This document shows, in pieces, positions 36,905 through 45,580 of a stretch of 62,972 nucleotides of DNA. Position 1 is the stretch's first letter. Every line of letters begins with the position of its first letter. The position numbers were made by a program, and so were the translations under genes. The notes below the pieces were generated by a model. That model made no database searches and had not been told where the DNA came from. It saw only the letters and a list, made by a program, of their open reading frames with translations. Location: NCBI GenBank assembly GCA_964563585.1, contig CAZLXG010000004.1:1-62972 (forward strand), written 5' to 3'. Origin of the DNA: CAZLXG01 sp964563585 (GTDB taxonomy: Bacteria; Bacteroidota; Bacteroidia; Flavobacteriales; Flavobacteriaceae).

Positions 36905-38752
36905 TTTTTTGAGTTCTTTGTATCTATAATTTACTCCGTAAGCACTTAAATAACAAATTATTAAGCCTTCTTTCCCGTCTAAAAAACCTAACCTAAAAAA
37001 GTAATTTACTATAAACTTGTAAATTGGTCTTAAATAAAAATGAAATGCACTTGGCTTTTTTCCTTTTTTAAAAAGCTCTAAAGCTTTAAGGCCTGCATAG
37101 AATTCCATTTTTGCTTTATAATGTGCAGTACTATCAAAACAAAAATGTAGCATATTATTTTTTAATATTTCACTTTCACCATTAACTATAGGCATTTCAT
37201 GTACTATTTTGTCTTCAATATATTTTACCTTATTTTTTTTAAACAAGCGATAGGTAGTATCGGTTTGAAATCCACTAAATCGTATTCTTTTTTTCTTGAA
37301 GAAAAATATACGCTTGAACATAAATGCAACAGCATCGGTTGGGTTATTAATTGTGTTAATAATTTCGGTTTTTAATTTATTGGTTATACGCTCATCGGCA
37401 TCAATAAATAAAACCCATTTGTAAGTAGCTTGTTGCAAAGCAAAATTTCTTTGGTTTGCAAAATTTTTAAATTCGCGTTGTATAGTTGTTATATTTTTAA
37501 ATTCTGATAATTTTTCAATTGTGCCATCTGTACTAAAAGAATCTACAACTATAATTTCATCAACAAAACTTAAGTTTTCAATAACAGCTTTAATATTAAG
37601 TTCTTCATTTTTAGTAATGATTAAAGCACTAATCTTTGGTTTATCATTAATAATTACCGATTCAGATAATTTATAATTACTGATGTCTGTTTTATTTAAT
37701 TTTATTAAATATTGTTGTAACGCTTCGGTTAATAATTCAGGTTTAAAATGTTGATATAAATCAATGGAATTTTTTTTCAGAAAAGCTGTGGTTTTACCTT
37801 CAAATAGTTTTGGTAAATAATCTTTTAAGTGTACTGATTGATGATAAAGTCCATCTTCAAAAGTTGCCCAAACCTTTTTCTCTATCCATGGCGAAAAAAT
37901 AATAAATGAAGGTTTGTTTAAAGCCTTTGCCATATTTATAGCACCACCATCATTACCAATAATATAATCGCATTGGTTCATAATTGCTATAAATTCACGT
38001 AGGTTTTTGCCTAAAACATTAAAGTAAATTTGTTTTTTAGTGCTTTCGGCACAATTATCATATACAATTTGTGCGTCTGCCAATTGGTTAGGGATGTAGT
38101 TAAACAATAGGTTGCAGTTTGTTTGTTTGTTAATACAATCTATTACTTTACTCATATAGGTTAGCGGATACGTTTTGTTTTTGCTACTACCAATAATACT
38201 CACCATAATAATTTTTTTACGAGTATCTAAACTGTTTTTTTGTAATAAGGTTATCGCTTTTTTATTTTCATTTGCATCCAAATATATTTTTGGAAGTACT
38301 TTAAAATCATGATAAATATCTAAAGGGCTTAACAATTGTTGTCTGTTTTCAATAGCTAAGCCTAAATTAGAGCTTGTACCTTGTAACGGATTTATTGGGT
38401 TGGTGTATAAAAATTTATTGTATGCTTTTGTATATGATATTTTTGTTTTAGCACCACTAAACAATGTAATTAAATTACTTTCTAATTTTCCGTAAGCATC
38501 AATTACCACATCGTATTTTTCTTTTCTAATGTGAAATAAAAATAGAATGAGTTTTAATTTATTTTTTCTAAAATCTGGAGTAAAAAGCACTAATTTATCT
38601 ATAAAAGGATTGTTGGTAACAACAGGTTGTGTATTACTGTTTACTAAATAATGCACTTCATATTCTGGATGCTTGTTTTTAATCATTTCACATAGCATAG
38701 AGCAAGTAAGCACATCACCAATCATTTTTTGCTGTATGACTAATACTTTCAT
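36893..38752 (-). CDS. Fused GT9 (heptosyltransferase-like) and GT2 glycosyltransferase
   Basis: 619 residues made of two enzymes. Residues 1 to ~350 are GT9/heptosyltransferase-like: MKVLVIQQKMIGDVLTCSML, IGSSKNKTYPLTYMSK and YIIGNDGGAINMAKALNKPS. After a ~25-residue linker, residues ~373-619 form a GT2/WaaE(KdtX)-like domain: ISALIITKNEELNIKAVIEN, IIVVDSFSTDGT, FIDADERIT and FRLGFLDGKEG near the end. In most genomes these are separate genes. One continuous frame without slippery sites joins them, so fusion looks genuine. Likely acts in LPS inner core synthesis. Confidence 0.9.
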   Translation of the reverse strand: MKVLVIQQKMIGDVLTCSMLCEMIKNKHPEYEVHYLVNSNTQPVVTNNPFIDKLVLFTPDFRKNKLKLILFLFHIRKEKYDVVIDAYGKLESNLITLFSGAKTKISYTKAYNKFLYTNPINPLQGTSSNLGLAIENRQQLLSPLDIYHDFKVLPKIYLDANENKKAITLLQKNSLDTRKKIIMVSIIGSSKNKTYPLTYMSKVIDCINKQTNCNLLFNYIPNQLADAQIVYDNCAESTKKQIYFNVLGKNLREFIAIMNQCDYIIGNDGGAINMAKALNKPSFIIFSPWIEKKVWATFEDGLYHQSVHLKDYLPKLFEGKTTAFLKKNSIDLYQHFKPELLTEALQQYLIKLNKTDISNYKLSESVIINDKPKISALIITKNEELNIKAVIENLSFVDEIIVVDSFSTDGTIEKLSEFKNITTIQREFKNFANQRNFALQQATYKWVLFIDADERITNKLKTEIINTINNPTDAVAFMFKRIFFFKKKRIRFSGFQTDTTYRLFKKNKVKYIEDKIVHEMPIVNGESEILKNNMLHFCFDSTAHYKAKMEFYAGLKALELFKKGKKPSAFHFYLRPIYKFIVNYFFRLGFLDGKEGLIICYLSAYGVNYRYKELKKLIG

Positions 38753-38754
38753 GC

Positions 38755-40647
38755 CTATTCTATGGTTAGTGTATTATTGATGAGGTTGTTGTTTAAAGAC
38801 TGTAAATATGCTTTTAATTGCACAGTTAAATCTTGTTGTAAAACTGGGTTTTCTAAAAGAATATTGTTTTGCAAAGTGCTATCCTTTTTATAATTGTACA
38901 ATTCAATAGTTTTTGTGCCATCAAAAATCAAATAATAATCATTTATAGTAGCGTGATACATGCCATTAATAAAATTAATCACTAAGTTTTTGGAAGTTGT
39001 ATATTCAAAACCATAACTTATAAACGGTTTGGTGTAATGTAAATATTTTAAAATACTAGGTAAAATATCTATTTGCTGAAAATTGCGTTTGGGTAAACTT
39101 GCTAATTCTTCATTAGTAGGATCAAAAAATAAAATAGGAATGGAATATTCTTGCAAAATTGAGATATAACCACCTTTTTTTCCCATAGAACAGTGGTCTG
39201 CTACAAAAACAAATAAGGTGTTTTTATACCATTTTTGTTGTTTAGCGTAGTTGAAAAATTTTTTCAATGAGTAATCAGTATATCCTACAGTTTCATAAAA
39301 AATTGTATTTCCTTTTTTAAATTTGCCTTTGTGTTTTTTAGGTATTATAAATGGTATGTGTGATGAAATAGTAAAAATACTAGAGAAAAAAGGTTCTTTA
39401 AAACTGGTTAGTTTTTTACCAAAATAGCCTAAAAACTCTTCATCAAAAATACCCCATTTACCATCTTCTTCATCTGGTGAAGTTTGTGGATATTCATTTT
39501 TGCCATAATAAGCATCAAAACCTGCGATTTTTGCATATTGATTAAAATTTTGACTGCCATTAAATGCACCATGAAAAAAAGAAGTATTGTAGCCTTCAGC
39601 TTTTAATAATTTAGGTAAGGTATTTACCTTATTGAAAGCGTAGGTAGAGGAAACATAAGGTTGACCAATAATATTGGGAATACCAGAAATAACAGAAGGT
39701 ACTGCATCTGCAGAAACTCTACCGTTAGCAAAACCATTTTTAAAATACATTGATTTTTTAATAATTGAATCTAAAAACGGAGTATTGCCTTCATCAGGGG
39801 AAGAATAACTTACATTTTCATCTCCAAAACTTTCTAAAATAATTACCACTACATTTTTTTTGATAAATGGCACACTATCTTGAAATTGTTTTACAGGTGA
39901 AAATTGTTTTGCTAATTCATCATTCTTATAAAAATGAAATGGTTGCAAATCATGCTTTCTGCCCATTGTTTTTAAAATGCAAAAAGGAGTGTTTAATACA
40001 ATAGGGGTATTGTTTGCAGTGGCGTATTTTATAGCATCAACTCTACGTAAAGGTTTACGTTGTACGCCACCTCTACCTATTAAAATACAGCTTGCAGTTA
40101 CAATTAAAAAGACAAATATTTGTTTTAAGTTGTTGGGTAAAGTTGCTTTTTGTAAACTTGTAAAAGGGTGTTTTGTTTTGGGTAGAAATTGATAAAAAAG
40201 ATAAGCAAACATTATAAATAAAAGTAAAACGTACCAATATCTTTTTGCGAAATCGGGTAGGAGACCTCCAATTTCTTGTTCCATTCCTTTTGCTGTAATT
40301 AAATCAAATGTACTACGTTTACCCGTAAATTTATAATATATAAAATCAATAAAATTGGTGCTAATAAAAACTAGATTAACTACATAAAATAACAATTTTA
40401 ATACTTTTTGATAACCAGTTTTGTATTTAAAACGTCCAGGTATGGTGTGTAAAGCAATTAATAGAATATTACTGTAAAATATTACAGATAAATCAAACCT
40501 AATACCACCTATAAAGTTAAAAAAACTAACATTTTGAAAGCTATTCCAATGAAAAGCTAAAAAACCAATGCGTACCAAACTATATGCAGAAATCACATAT
40601 AAAATACGTTTGAGTAATAAAGTACAACTTAAAAGGTAGTTATTCAT
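38755..40647 (-). CDS. LTA synthase-family sulfatase-fold transferase
   Basis: 630 residues: five membrane helices in the first ~200 residues, then a periplasmic sulfatase-fold domain with VVVIILESFGDENVSY (metal Glu), FANGRVSADAVPSVISGIPN (nucleophile region, Ser rather than Thr), AKIAGFDAYYGKNEY and VFVADHCS (metal Asp-His). Relatives move phosphoglycerol or phosphoethanolamine onto envelope glycans or lipids. The stop is 2 bp before the start of the GT9-GT2 gene, so a role decorating LPS core is plausible (inference). Confidence 0.88.
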   Translation of the reverse strand: MNNYLLSCTLLLKRILYVISAYSLVRIGFLAFHWNSFQNVSFFNFIGGIRFDLSVIFYSNILLIALHTIPGRFKYKTGYQKVLKLLFYVVNLVFISTNFIDFIYYKFTGKRSTFDLITAKGMEQEIGGLLPDFAKRYWYVLLLFIMFAYLFYQFLPKTKHPFTSLQKATLPNNLKQIFVFLIVTASCILIGRGGVQRKPLRRVDAIKYATANNTPIVLNTPFCILKTMGRKHDLQPFHFYKNDELAKQFSPVKQFQDSVPFIKKNVVVIILESFGDENVSYSSPDEGNTPFLDSIIKKSMYFKNGFANGRVSADAVPSVISGIPNIIGQPYVSSTYAFNKVNTLPKLLKAEGYNTSFFHGAFNGSQNFNQYAKIAGFDAYYGKNEYPQTSPDEEDGKWGIFDEEFLGYFGKKLTSFKEPFFSSIFTISSHIPFIIPKKHKGKFKKGNTIFYETVGYTDYSLKKFFNYAKQQKWYKNTLFVFVADHCSMGKKGGYISILQEYSIPILFFDPTNEELASLPKRNFQQIDILPSILKYLHYTKPFISYGFEYTTSKNLVINFINGMYHATINDYYLIFDGTKTIELYNYKKDSTLQNNILLENPVLQQDLTVQLKAYLQSLNNNLINNTLTIE

Positions 40648-40668
40648 TTTTTTACAGGAATATTGTAA

Positions 40669-41484
40669 TTAAACAACAACATCATGTTCGCGAAGTGCAT
40701 TGTTAAGCGATGTTTTTTTGTTGGTACTTTCTTTACGTTTACCAATAATTAAAGCACAAGGTACATTATAAGTTCCAGCAGCAAATGTTTTAGGGTAACT
40801 ACCAGGAATAACTACAGAACGAGCAGGAACACGACCTTTGTATTCAACAGGTTCATTACCAGTAACATCAATAATCTTAGTACTCATAGTTAAAACTACA
40901 CCAGCACCAAGTACAGCTTCAGTTTCAACATGAACACCTTCAACGACAATACAACGACTACCAATAAACGCATTATCTTCAATAATTACAGGAGCAGCTT
41001 GTAAAGGCTCTAAAACACCACCAATACCAACGCCACCAGAAAGGTGAACATTTTTACCAATTTGAGCACAACTACCAACTGTTGCCCAAGTATCAACCAT
41101 AGTACCTTTATCTACATAAGCACCAATGTTAACATAACTAGGCATTAAAATAGTACCGCTAGAAATATAAGCACCATGTCTTGCAACAGCATGTGGTACA
41201 ACACGTATGCCTTTTTCAGCATAACCAGTTTTTAGTGGAATTTTATCATGATATTCAAAAATGCCAACTTCAAAAGTTTTCATTTTTTGTATAGGAAAGT
41301 ATAGAACTACTGCTTTTTTAACCCACTCGTTAACTTGCCAACCACTTTCAATAGGTTCAGCAACTCTTAATTCACCTTTATCTAAAAGGTCTATTACTTT
41401 TCTAATTGCTGAAGTTGTAGCGTTTTCTTTTAAAAGTTCTCTGTTATCCCAAGCTTTTTCTATGGTAAGTTGTAATTCTGTCAT
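40669..41484 (-). CDS. dapD: 2,3,4,5-tetrahydropyridine-2,6-dicarboxylate N-succinyltransferase
   Basis: 271 residues, the usual DapD length. N-terminal helical domain (LQLTIEKAWDNRELL), then a left-handed beta-helix of hexapeptide repeats (ILMPSYVNIGAYVDKGTMVD, ATVGSCAQIGKNVHLSGGVG, NAFIGSRCIVVEGV). It succinylates tetrahydrodipicolinate in the lysine/peptidoglycan precursor pathway, upstream of LysA. Monocistronic with its own promoter. Confidence 0.97.
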   Translation of the reverse strand: MTELQLTIEKAWDNRELLKENATTSAIRKVIDLLDKGELRVAEPIESGWQVNEWVKKAVVLYFPIQKMKTFEVGIFEYHDKIPLKTGYAEKGIRVVPHAVARHGAYISSGTILMPSYVNIGAYVDKGTMVDTWATVGSCAQIGKNVHLSGGVGIGGVLEPLQAAPVIIEDNAFIGSRCIVVEGVHVETEAVLGAGVVLTMSTKIIDVTGNEPVEYKGRVPARSVVIPGSYPKTFAAGTYNVPCALIIGKRKESTNKKTSLNNALREHDVVV

Positions 41485-41502
41485 TAGTGTTTAAATTTTG
41501 AA

Positions 41503-41510
41503 CAAATATA
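41503..41510 (-). promoter_or_regulatory. -7 promoter element of dapD
   Basis: Minus-strand TATATTTG (TAnnTTTG consensus) 19 bp before the dapD ATG. Confidence 0.55.
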
Positions 41511-41638
41511 ATGTGTATCTATTAAAAAAGTGAAGGAAAGACGCAGAATATGGGTTTTAGAATTGATAAAAATTTCATCTTTTTTATCAGAATTATTCAA
41601 AATATAAAGTCGTTTTTTCCTTTTAAGGAATTGAATAA

Positions 41639-41702
41639 ATCGATGAATTACATTTCTGAGGTATTTAATCGGTTTAAATAAACTGTTTATCTATTCATCG
41701 AT
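41639..41702. repeat. Widely spaced perfect inverted repeat between dapD and a secreted-protein gene
   Basis: ATCGATGAAT at 41639-41648 and ATTCATCGAT at 41693-41702, perfect 10-bp arms 44 bp apart in a 330-bp intergenic stretch that holds no gene. No T-run follows, so a regulatory site or folded RNA fits better than a terminator. Confidence 0.5.
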
Positions 41703-41781
41703 GGAAATCCTACCGTTTTCTAATAAACGAGTATTCGGTTGCTTACAACTAATTTTTTGCACATAAACTTTAGTGTGGAAG

Positions 41782-41789
41782 TATATTTG
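41782..41789 (+). promoter_or_regulatory. -7 promoter element of the 41815 gene
   Basis: TATATTTG, 26 bp before ATG 41815; a TTTG at 41756-41759 is a possible -33 element. Confidence 0.55.
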
Positions 41790-41814
41790 TCTCATCAAAA
41801 AGAAACCAAATCTG

Positions 41815-42120
41815 ATGAAAACAAATTATTACATATTATTAATTTTATTACTTTCTTTCTCTTTCGCAAATGCGCAGAGTACAGAAGTAAGTGTTGAAGC
41901 TGTTAATACAATTACTGTTTCAGAAATTAATGATGACGTTACTGTTTCTGTAGAGAGTACATCTACAATAAACAAAAATGTAATAATTATTGACGCTGCT
42001 AAAGTGAAAGAGCGTATTGCAAGAAGTAGTAGTGATATTAGAATATTTTTAAATCGTGAAAGAAAGGTTGAAAATATTAAGTTATTGTTTCCAAAAATAA
42101 ATAAAGCAAGAACTGCTTAA
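41815..42120 (+). CDS. Small secreted protein, function unknown
   Basis: 101 residues from ATG at 41815; an earlier in-frame start at 41773 lies upstream of the promoter-like box and adds no conserved sequence. Signal peptide MKTNYYILLILLLSFSFANAQ, then a Thr/Val/Ser-rich beta-prone segment (EVSVEAVNTITVSEINDDVT) and a basic C-terminus (RIFLNRERKVENIKLLFPKI). Family not recognised. Single gene closed by the terminator at 42165. Confidence 0.7.
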   Translation: MKTNYYILLILLLSFSFANAQSTEVSVEAVNTITVSEINDDVTVSVESTSTINKNVIIIDAAKVKERIARSSSDIRIFLNRERKVENIKLLFPKINKARTA

Positions 42121-42164
42121 AAAAGGAATTTATATTCAAATATTAATAATAAAGTTAAACTATT

Positions 42165-42199
42165 AAAAAAAGGCAGTCTGTAAAAAGGCTGTCTTTTTT
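42165..42199 (+). terminator. Rho-independent terminator
   Basis: A-run, GGCAGTC / GGCTGTC stem with G-U pairs, then TTTTTT, just upstream of ruvX. Confidence 0.75.
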
Positions 42200-42211
42200 G
42201 TTTTAAAGCAC

Positions 42212-42219
42212 TATTTTTG
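42212..42219 (+). promoter_or_regulatory. -7 promoter element of ruvX
   Basis: TATTTTTG, fitting TAnnTTTG, 15 bp before the ruvX ATG; it predicts a nearly leaderless transcript. Confidence 0.5.
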
Positions 42220-42233
42220 TACAAAATTTATTT

Positions 42234-42644
42234 ATGGCTCGCATTTTAGCAATAGATTATGGTAAGAAAAGGACAGGAATAGCTATAACGGATGAGTTAC
42301 AAATTATTGCTTCTGGTCTTACAACAGTTTCTACAAAAGAACTAATTCCATTTTTAAAAGAGTATACTGCAATTGAAAACGTTGAGTTGTTTTTAATAGG
42401 AGAACCAAAGCAAATGGATAATACAGCATCAGAAAGTGAAGCTTTAATTTTACCATTTATTGAAAAACTAGAAAAACAAATTCCTATTATTCCTATTAAA
42501 AGAGTTGATGAACGTTTTACATCTAAAATGGCTTTTCAAACGATGATAGATAGTGGCTTAAAAAAACAACAACGCAAGAACAAATCGCTTGTAGATGAAA
42601 TTAGTGCAACACTTATTTTACAGAGTTACTTGTATAATAAATAA
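42234..42644 (+). CDS. ruvX: Holliday junction resolvase RuvX (YqgF)
   Basis: 136 residues, RNase H fold. N-terminal ILAIDYGKKRTGIAITD holds the first catalytic Asp, LFLIGEPKQMDNTASES the middle motif, and VDERFTSKMA plus KSLVDEISATLILQSYL the last acidic residues. Processes Holliday junctions and/or 16S rRNA precursor ends in the cytoplasm. Followed 34 bp later by def and then a DUF5606 gene, an order familiar from flavobacteria. Confidence 0.93.
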   Translation: MARILAIDYGKKRTGIAITDELQIIASGLTTVSTKELIPFLKEYTAIENVELFLIGEPKQMDNTASESEALILPFIEKLEKQIPIIPIKRVDERFTSKMAFQTMIDSGLKKQQRKNKSLVDEISATLILQSYLYNK

Positions 42645-42678
42645 TGTATTTTTACACGAATAAACCCAACTTATAATA

Positions 42679-43269
42679 ATGATTTTACCAATAGTTGCAT
42701 ACGGCGACCCCGTTTTAAAAAAGAAAGGAATTGAAATAACAAAAGACTATCCGAAATTTGATGAGCTTTTGTCTAATATGTTCGAAACCATGTATAATGC
42801 TTTTGGTGTTGGTTTAGCAGCCCCACAAATAGGGCTGCCAATACGAATGTTTTTAGTAGATATGACTCCTTTTTCTGAGGATGAAAAATTATCTGAAGAA
42901 GAACAAAATACTTTAAAGGATTTTAAACGGGTTTTTATAAATGCAAAAATAACTAAAGAAGATGGTGATGAATGGGCTTTTAACGAAGGTTGTTTAAGTA
43001 TTCCAGATGTGAGAGAAGATGTTTTTAGGCAGCCAAAAATTACTATTGAGTATGTTGATGAGAATTTCAAAAAACATAAAGAAGAATATGAAGGCTTAAT
43101 AGCAAGAGTTATTCAGCATGAATACGACCATATAGAAGGCATTTTATTTACTGATAAATTATCAAGTTTAAAAAAACGCTTAATAAAAGGAAAGCTTAGT
43201 AATATTTCAAAAGGAAAAATTAATGTGGATTATAGAATGCGTTTTCCAAGTCAAAAAAAGAAACGATAA
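42679..43269 (+). CDS. def: Peptide deformylase
   Basis: 196 residues with all three family motifs: GVGLAAPQIG, EGCLSIP (metal Cys) and QHEYDHIEG (HExxH variant with metal His). It removes the formyl group from nascent N-terminal methionine using Fe2+ in the cytoplasm. There is a ~10-residue acidic insert (FSEDEKLSEEEQN) between the first two motifs, common in Bacteroidota. Cotranscribed with ruvX. Confidence 0.97.
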   Translation: MILPIVAYGDPVLKKKGIEITKDYPKFDELLSNMFETMYNAFGVGLAAPQIGLPIRMFLVDMTPFSEDEKLSEEEQNTLKDFKRVFINAKITKEDGDEWAFNEGCLSIPDVREDVFRQPKITIEYVDENFKKHKEEYEGLIARVIQHEYDHIEGILFTDKLSSLKKRLIKGKLSNISKGKINVDYRMRFPSQKKKR

Positions 43270-43325
43270 TATTTGCACGACATTAATAAACAGATGATAT
43301 TTGCGCTTTTAAAAAATAATAATTT

Positions 43326-43760
43326 ATGACTTTAGATAAAGTATTAGCTATAGGAGGAAAACCCGGTTTATATAAATTAATTACTCAAACAAGAGGTGGT
43401 TTTGTTGCAGAATCGTTAATAGACAATAAACGTATATCTGTAAGTGTACAACAAAATGTAAGTGTGTTAAGTGAAATCGCAATTTACACACTAACTCAAG
43501 AAATTCCTTTACGTGAAGTTTTATCAAAAATTAAAGAAAAAGAAAACGGTAAAACTACAAGTGTAAAACCTAAAGACTCTAAAGATAAATTAGAAGAGTA
43601 TTTCTTTGATGTATTACCCGATTATGATGAAGACAGGGTATATCCTAGCGATATTAAAAAAGTTTTGCAATGGTATAATTTATTACAACAAAACAATTTG
43701 TTGGATTTATTAGAAGAAGAAGAAGCTGAAAAAAACAAATCTTTTGATGAAGAAGAATAA
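43326..43760 (+). CDS. DUF5606 protein
   Basis: 144 residues. The N-terminal half TLDKVLAIGGKPGLYKLITQ and the segment VYPSDIKKVLQWYNLLQQNN are the signature of DUF5606, a family found in Bacteroidota; a very acidic tail ends the protein (EEEEAEKNKSFDEEE). Function unknown. It forms the third gene of the ruvX-def cluster and ends at the terminator at 43780. In several relatives mazG follows, but not here. Confidence 0.85.
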   Translation: MTLDKVLAIGGKPGLYKLITQTRGGFVAESLIDNKRISVSVQQNVSVLSEIAIYTLTQEIPLREVLSKIKEKENGKTTSVKPKDSKDKLEEYFFDVLPDYDEDRVYPSDIKKVLQWYNLLQQNNLLDLLEEEEAEKNKSFDEEE

Positions 43761-43779
43761 TTAAAATCACATATATTAT

Positions 43780-43810
43780 ATAAACCTTCTTATTTATGGA
43801 GGTTTTTTTT
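43780..43810 (+). terminator. Terminator of the ruvX-def-DUF5606 cluster
   Basis: AAACCTTC / GGAGGTTT stem with one G-U pair, 8-nt loop, followed by a run of eight T. Confidence 0.85.
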
Positions 43811-43875
43811 ATGCTTTTTTTGTAAGTTTCTCTATTATCTTCCGACAAGAATATAACTAACAAAACTCACTTTAA

Positions 43876-44549
43876 ATGAAATCACTTTGGTTTTTCGATG
43901 ATGTCAACCTATTTAAGGCGCTTTGTCCACATAAATTTAAAGCATACAAAGCCAATCATAATTTTGATGCCTATAAAAAACAAGATTATATTTACTTTGA
44001 AGACGATTCATCTAATAAAGTGTATTTAATAGAAAAAGGTAAAGTTAAAATTGGCTATTATAGTGAAAATGGAGAAGAGGTAGTAAAAGCTATATTAACA
44101 AGTGGTGAATTGTTTGGAGAAAAGGCAATTCTTGGTGAAAATGTTAGAGACGAATTTGCACAATCTATAGAAAACGAAACTTCCATCTGCCCAATAGGAG
44201 TGGAAACTATGCATGAATTAATGCGAGATAATCAAAACTTCAGTTTTAAAGTATATAAGTTTATTGGTTTTAAGTTTAAAAAATTAGAGCGCAGACTTCA
44301 GCTTTTATTATTTAAAGACACTAAAATACGTTTAGTAGAATTTCTTGACGAATTATGTGAGGAATATGGTTACGATTGTAAAAAAACAGGCGACCATGTT
44401 ATTAAACACCCTTATACACAAAAAGATATTGCTTCATTAATAGGTACTTCAAAAGACCTACATTAAATATTCTTTTAAACGAATTAAAAGAAGAAAACTA
44501 CATTAATTTTAGAAGGAAAGAAATCAGAATTTTAAAAAAAACAGCTTAA
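43876..44549 (+). pseudogene. Crp/Fnr-family regulator, frameshifted in the HTH
   Basis: The intact frame gives a cyclic-nucleotide-binding-like domain (VYLIEKGKVKIGYYSENGEE, SGELFGEKAILGE) and the first half of a Crp-type winged helix (HPYTQKDIASLIGTS), then stops as KDLH at 44466. Adding one base in the A4 run at 44451-44454 restores RPTLNILLNELKEENYINFR and a stop at 44547-44549, the normal end of the recognition helix and wing. So the gene is one base short, by mutation or sequencing error. No Fnr-type cysteine cluster is seen at the N-terminus. Confidence 0.88.
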
Positions 44550-44567
44550 TGTTAGCTAGCTAACATT
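44548..44567. promoter_or_regulatory. Perfect 20-bp palindrome, Crp/Fnr-type operator candidate
   Basis: AATGTTAGCTAGCTAACATT. The inner TGTTA-N6-TAACA has the half-site spacing of CRP/FNR-family operators. It begins in the last codon of the Crp/Fnr gene and ends 19 bp before the -7 box of the lipoprotein gene, overlapping where the -33 element would be. Confidence 0.65.
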
Positions 44568-44586
44568 TTCTAAAAGTATCATACTC

Positions 44587-44594
44587 TAATTTTG
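44587..44594 (+). promoter_or_regulatory. -7 promoter element of the 44624 lipoprotein gene
   Basis: TAATTTTG, an exact TAnnTTTG match, 29 bp before the ATG and directly downstream of the palindrome. Confidence 0.6.
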
Positions 44595-44623
44595 AATTAT
44601 TAAATAATTTAAAAAAAAATAGT

Positions 44624-45502
44624 ATGATTAGAAAAATGTTTTTTGCAGTATTAGCAATGGGAATCTTTGCTACTTCTTGTGGTAGTGATGATGATAACGG
44701 ACCTACAACCTCAAGTTTAACCATAGACTTTACAGGGTTAGATGAATTAGGTAATGGTTATGTTTACGAAGGTTGGATTATTATTGATGGCGCACCAGTT
44801 TCAACAGGTGTTTTAACAAGCTTAACATTTCCGCAAACTATAACAATGGAAACTGCTCAAATTGAAGCAGCAGCAACGTTTGTGTTATCCATTGAGCCAC
44901 CAAACGATACAAATCCTGACCCAGCACCAACTAAAATTTTAGCGGGTGATTTTTCAGGAAATACAGCCAATGTAAGCTCAAGAGGTATAGTTGGCGATTT
45001 TAGTAGTTCCACAGGAGCTTACATTTTAGCGACTCCTACTGACGGAGGAGGTGATACAAACGAAGAAAGTGGCGTTTGGTTTTTAGATAATTCTAGCGGA
45101 ACTGCGGTTGCTGGATTAAACTTGTTACCAATACTTAATGACGGGTGGATATATGAAGGTTGGGCAGTAATTGGAGGAGTTCCAGTAAGTACAGGAACTT
45201 TTACATCAGCTTCAGGTTTTGATGATAATGCAACCACAACACCATTTAAGGGTGATGCGGGTGATGGACCAGCTTTTCCAGGTGAAGATTTTTTACAAAA
45301 TGCGCCATCAGGAATGACATTTCCAACAGATTTAAAAGGAGCAACAATTGTTATTTCTGTTGAGCCTAGTCCAGATAATAGTGCAGGTCCTTTTACATTA
45401 AAACCACTAGTACATGTGGTTCCTACTGATGCAATGAATCATGTTACAATTGCAATGGGAACAGGTCTAGTAGCTGAATTAACAGGAATTGTTACACGAT
45501 AA
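44624..45502 (+). CDS. Surface lipoprotein with two related domains (anti-sigma-K-like)
   Basis: 292 residues. Lipoprotein signal MIRKMFFAVLAMGIFATSC with the lipobox Cys at 19, followed by GSDDD, the acidic pattern associated with outer-surface export of lipoproteins in Bacteroidota. Two related halves share LGNGYVYEGWIIIDGAPVST and LNDGWIYEGWAVIGGVPVST, a motif I associate with the extracellular part of anti-sigma-K (RskA-like) proteins. No sigma factor or cytoplasmic domain is attached, so anti-sigma activity is unlikely. Sits behind the palindrome and the Crp/Fnr gene, which may control it. Confidence 0.75.
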   Translation: MIRKMFFAVLAMGIFATSCGSDDDNGPTTSSLTIDFTGLDELGNGYVYEGWIIIDGAPVSTGVLTSLTFPQTITMETAQIEAAATFVLSIEPPNDTNPDPAPTKILAGDFSGNTANVSSRGIVGDFSSSTGAYILATPTDGGGDTNEESGVWFLDNSSGTAVAGLNLLPILNDGWIYEGWAVIGGVPVSTGTFTSASGFDDNATTTPFKGDAGDGPAFPGEDFLQNAPSGMTFPTDLKGATIVISVEPSPDNSAGPFTLKPLVHVVPTDAMNHVTIAMGTGLVAELTGIVTR

Positions 45503-45536
45503 AATCGTTATTATACTTTGCTTTTTGTTAGATTTG

Positions 45537-45574
45537 AAGCATAGTTTCGACATAGAAACTATGCTTTTAATTTT
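45537..45574 (+). terminator. Strong hairpin terminator between lipoprotein gene and tlpA-like gene
   Basis: AAGCATAGTTTC, 6-nt loop, GAAACTATGCTT, then TTTAATTTT: a perfect 12-bp stem ending 14 bp before the next ATG. Confidence 0.85.
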
Positions 45575-45580
45575 ATAAAA

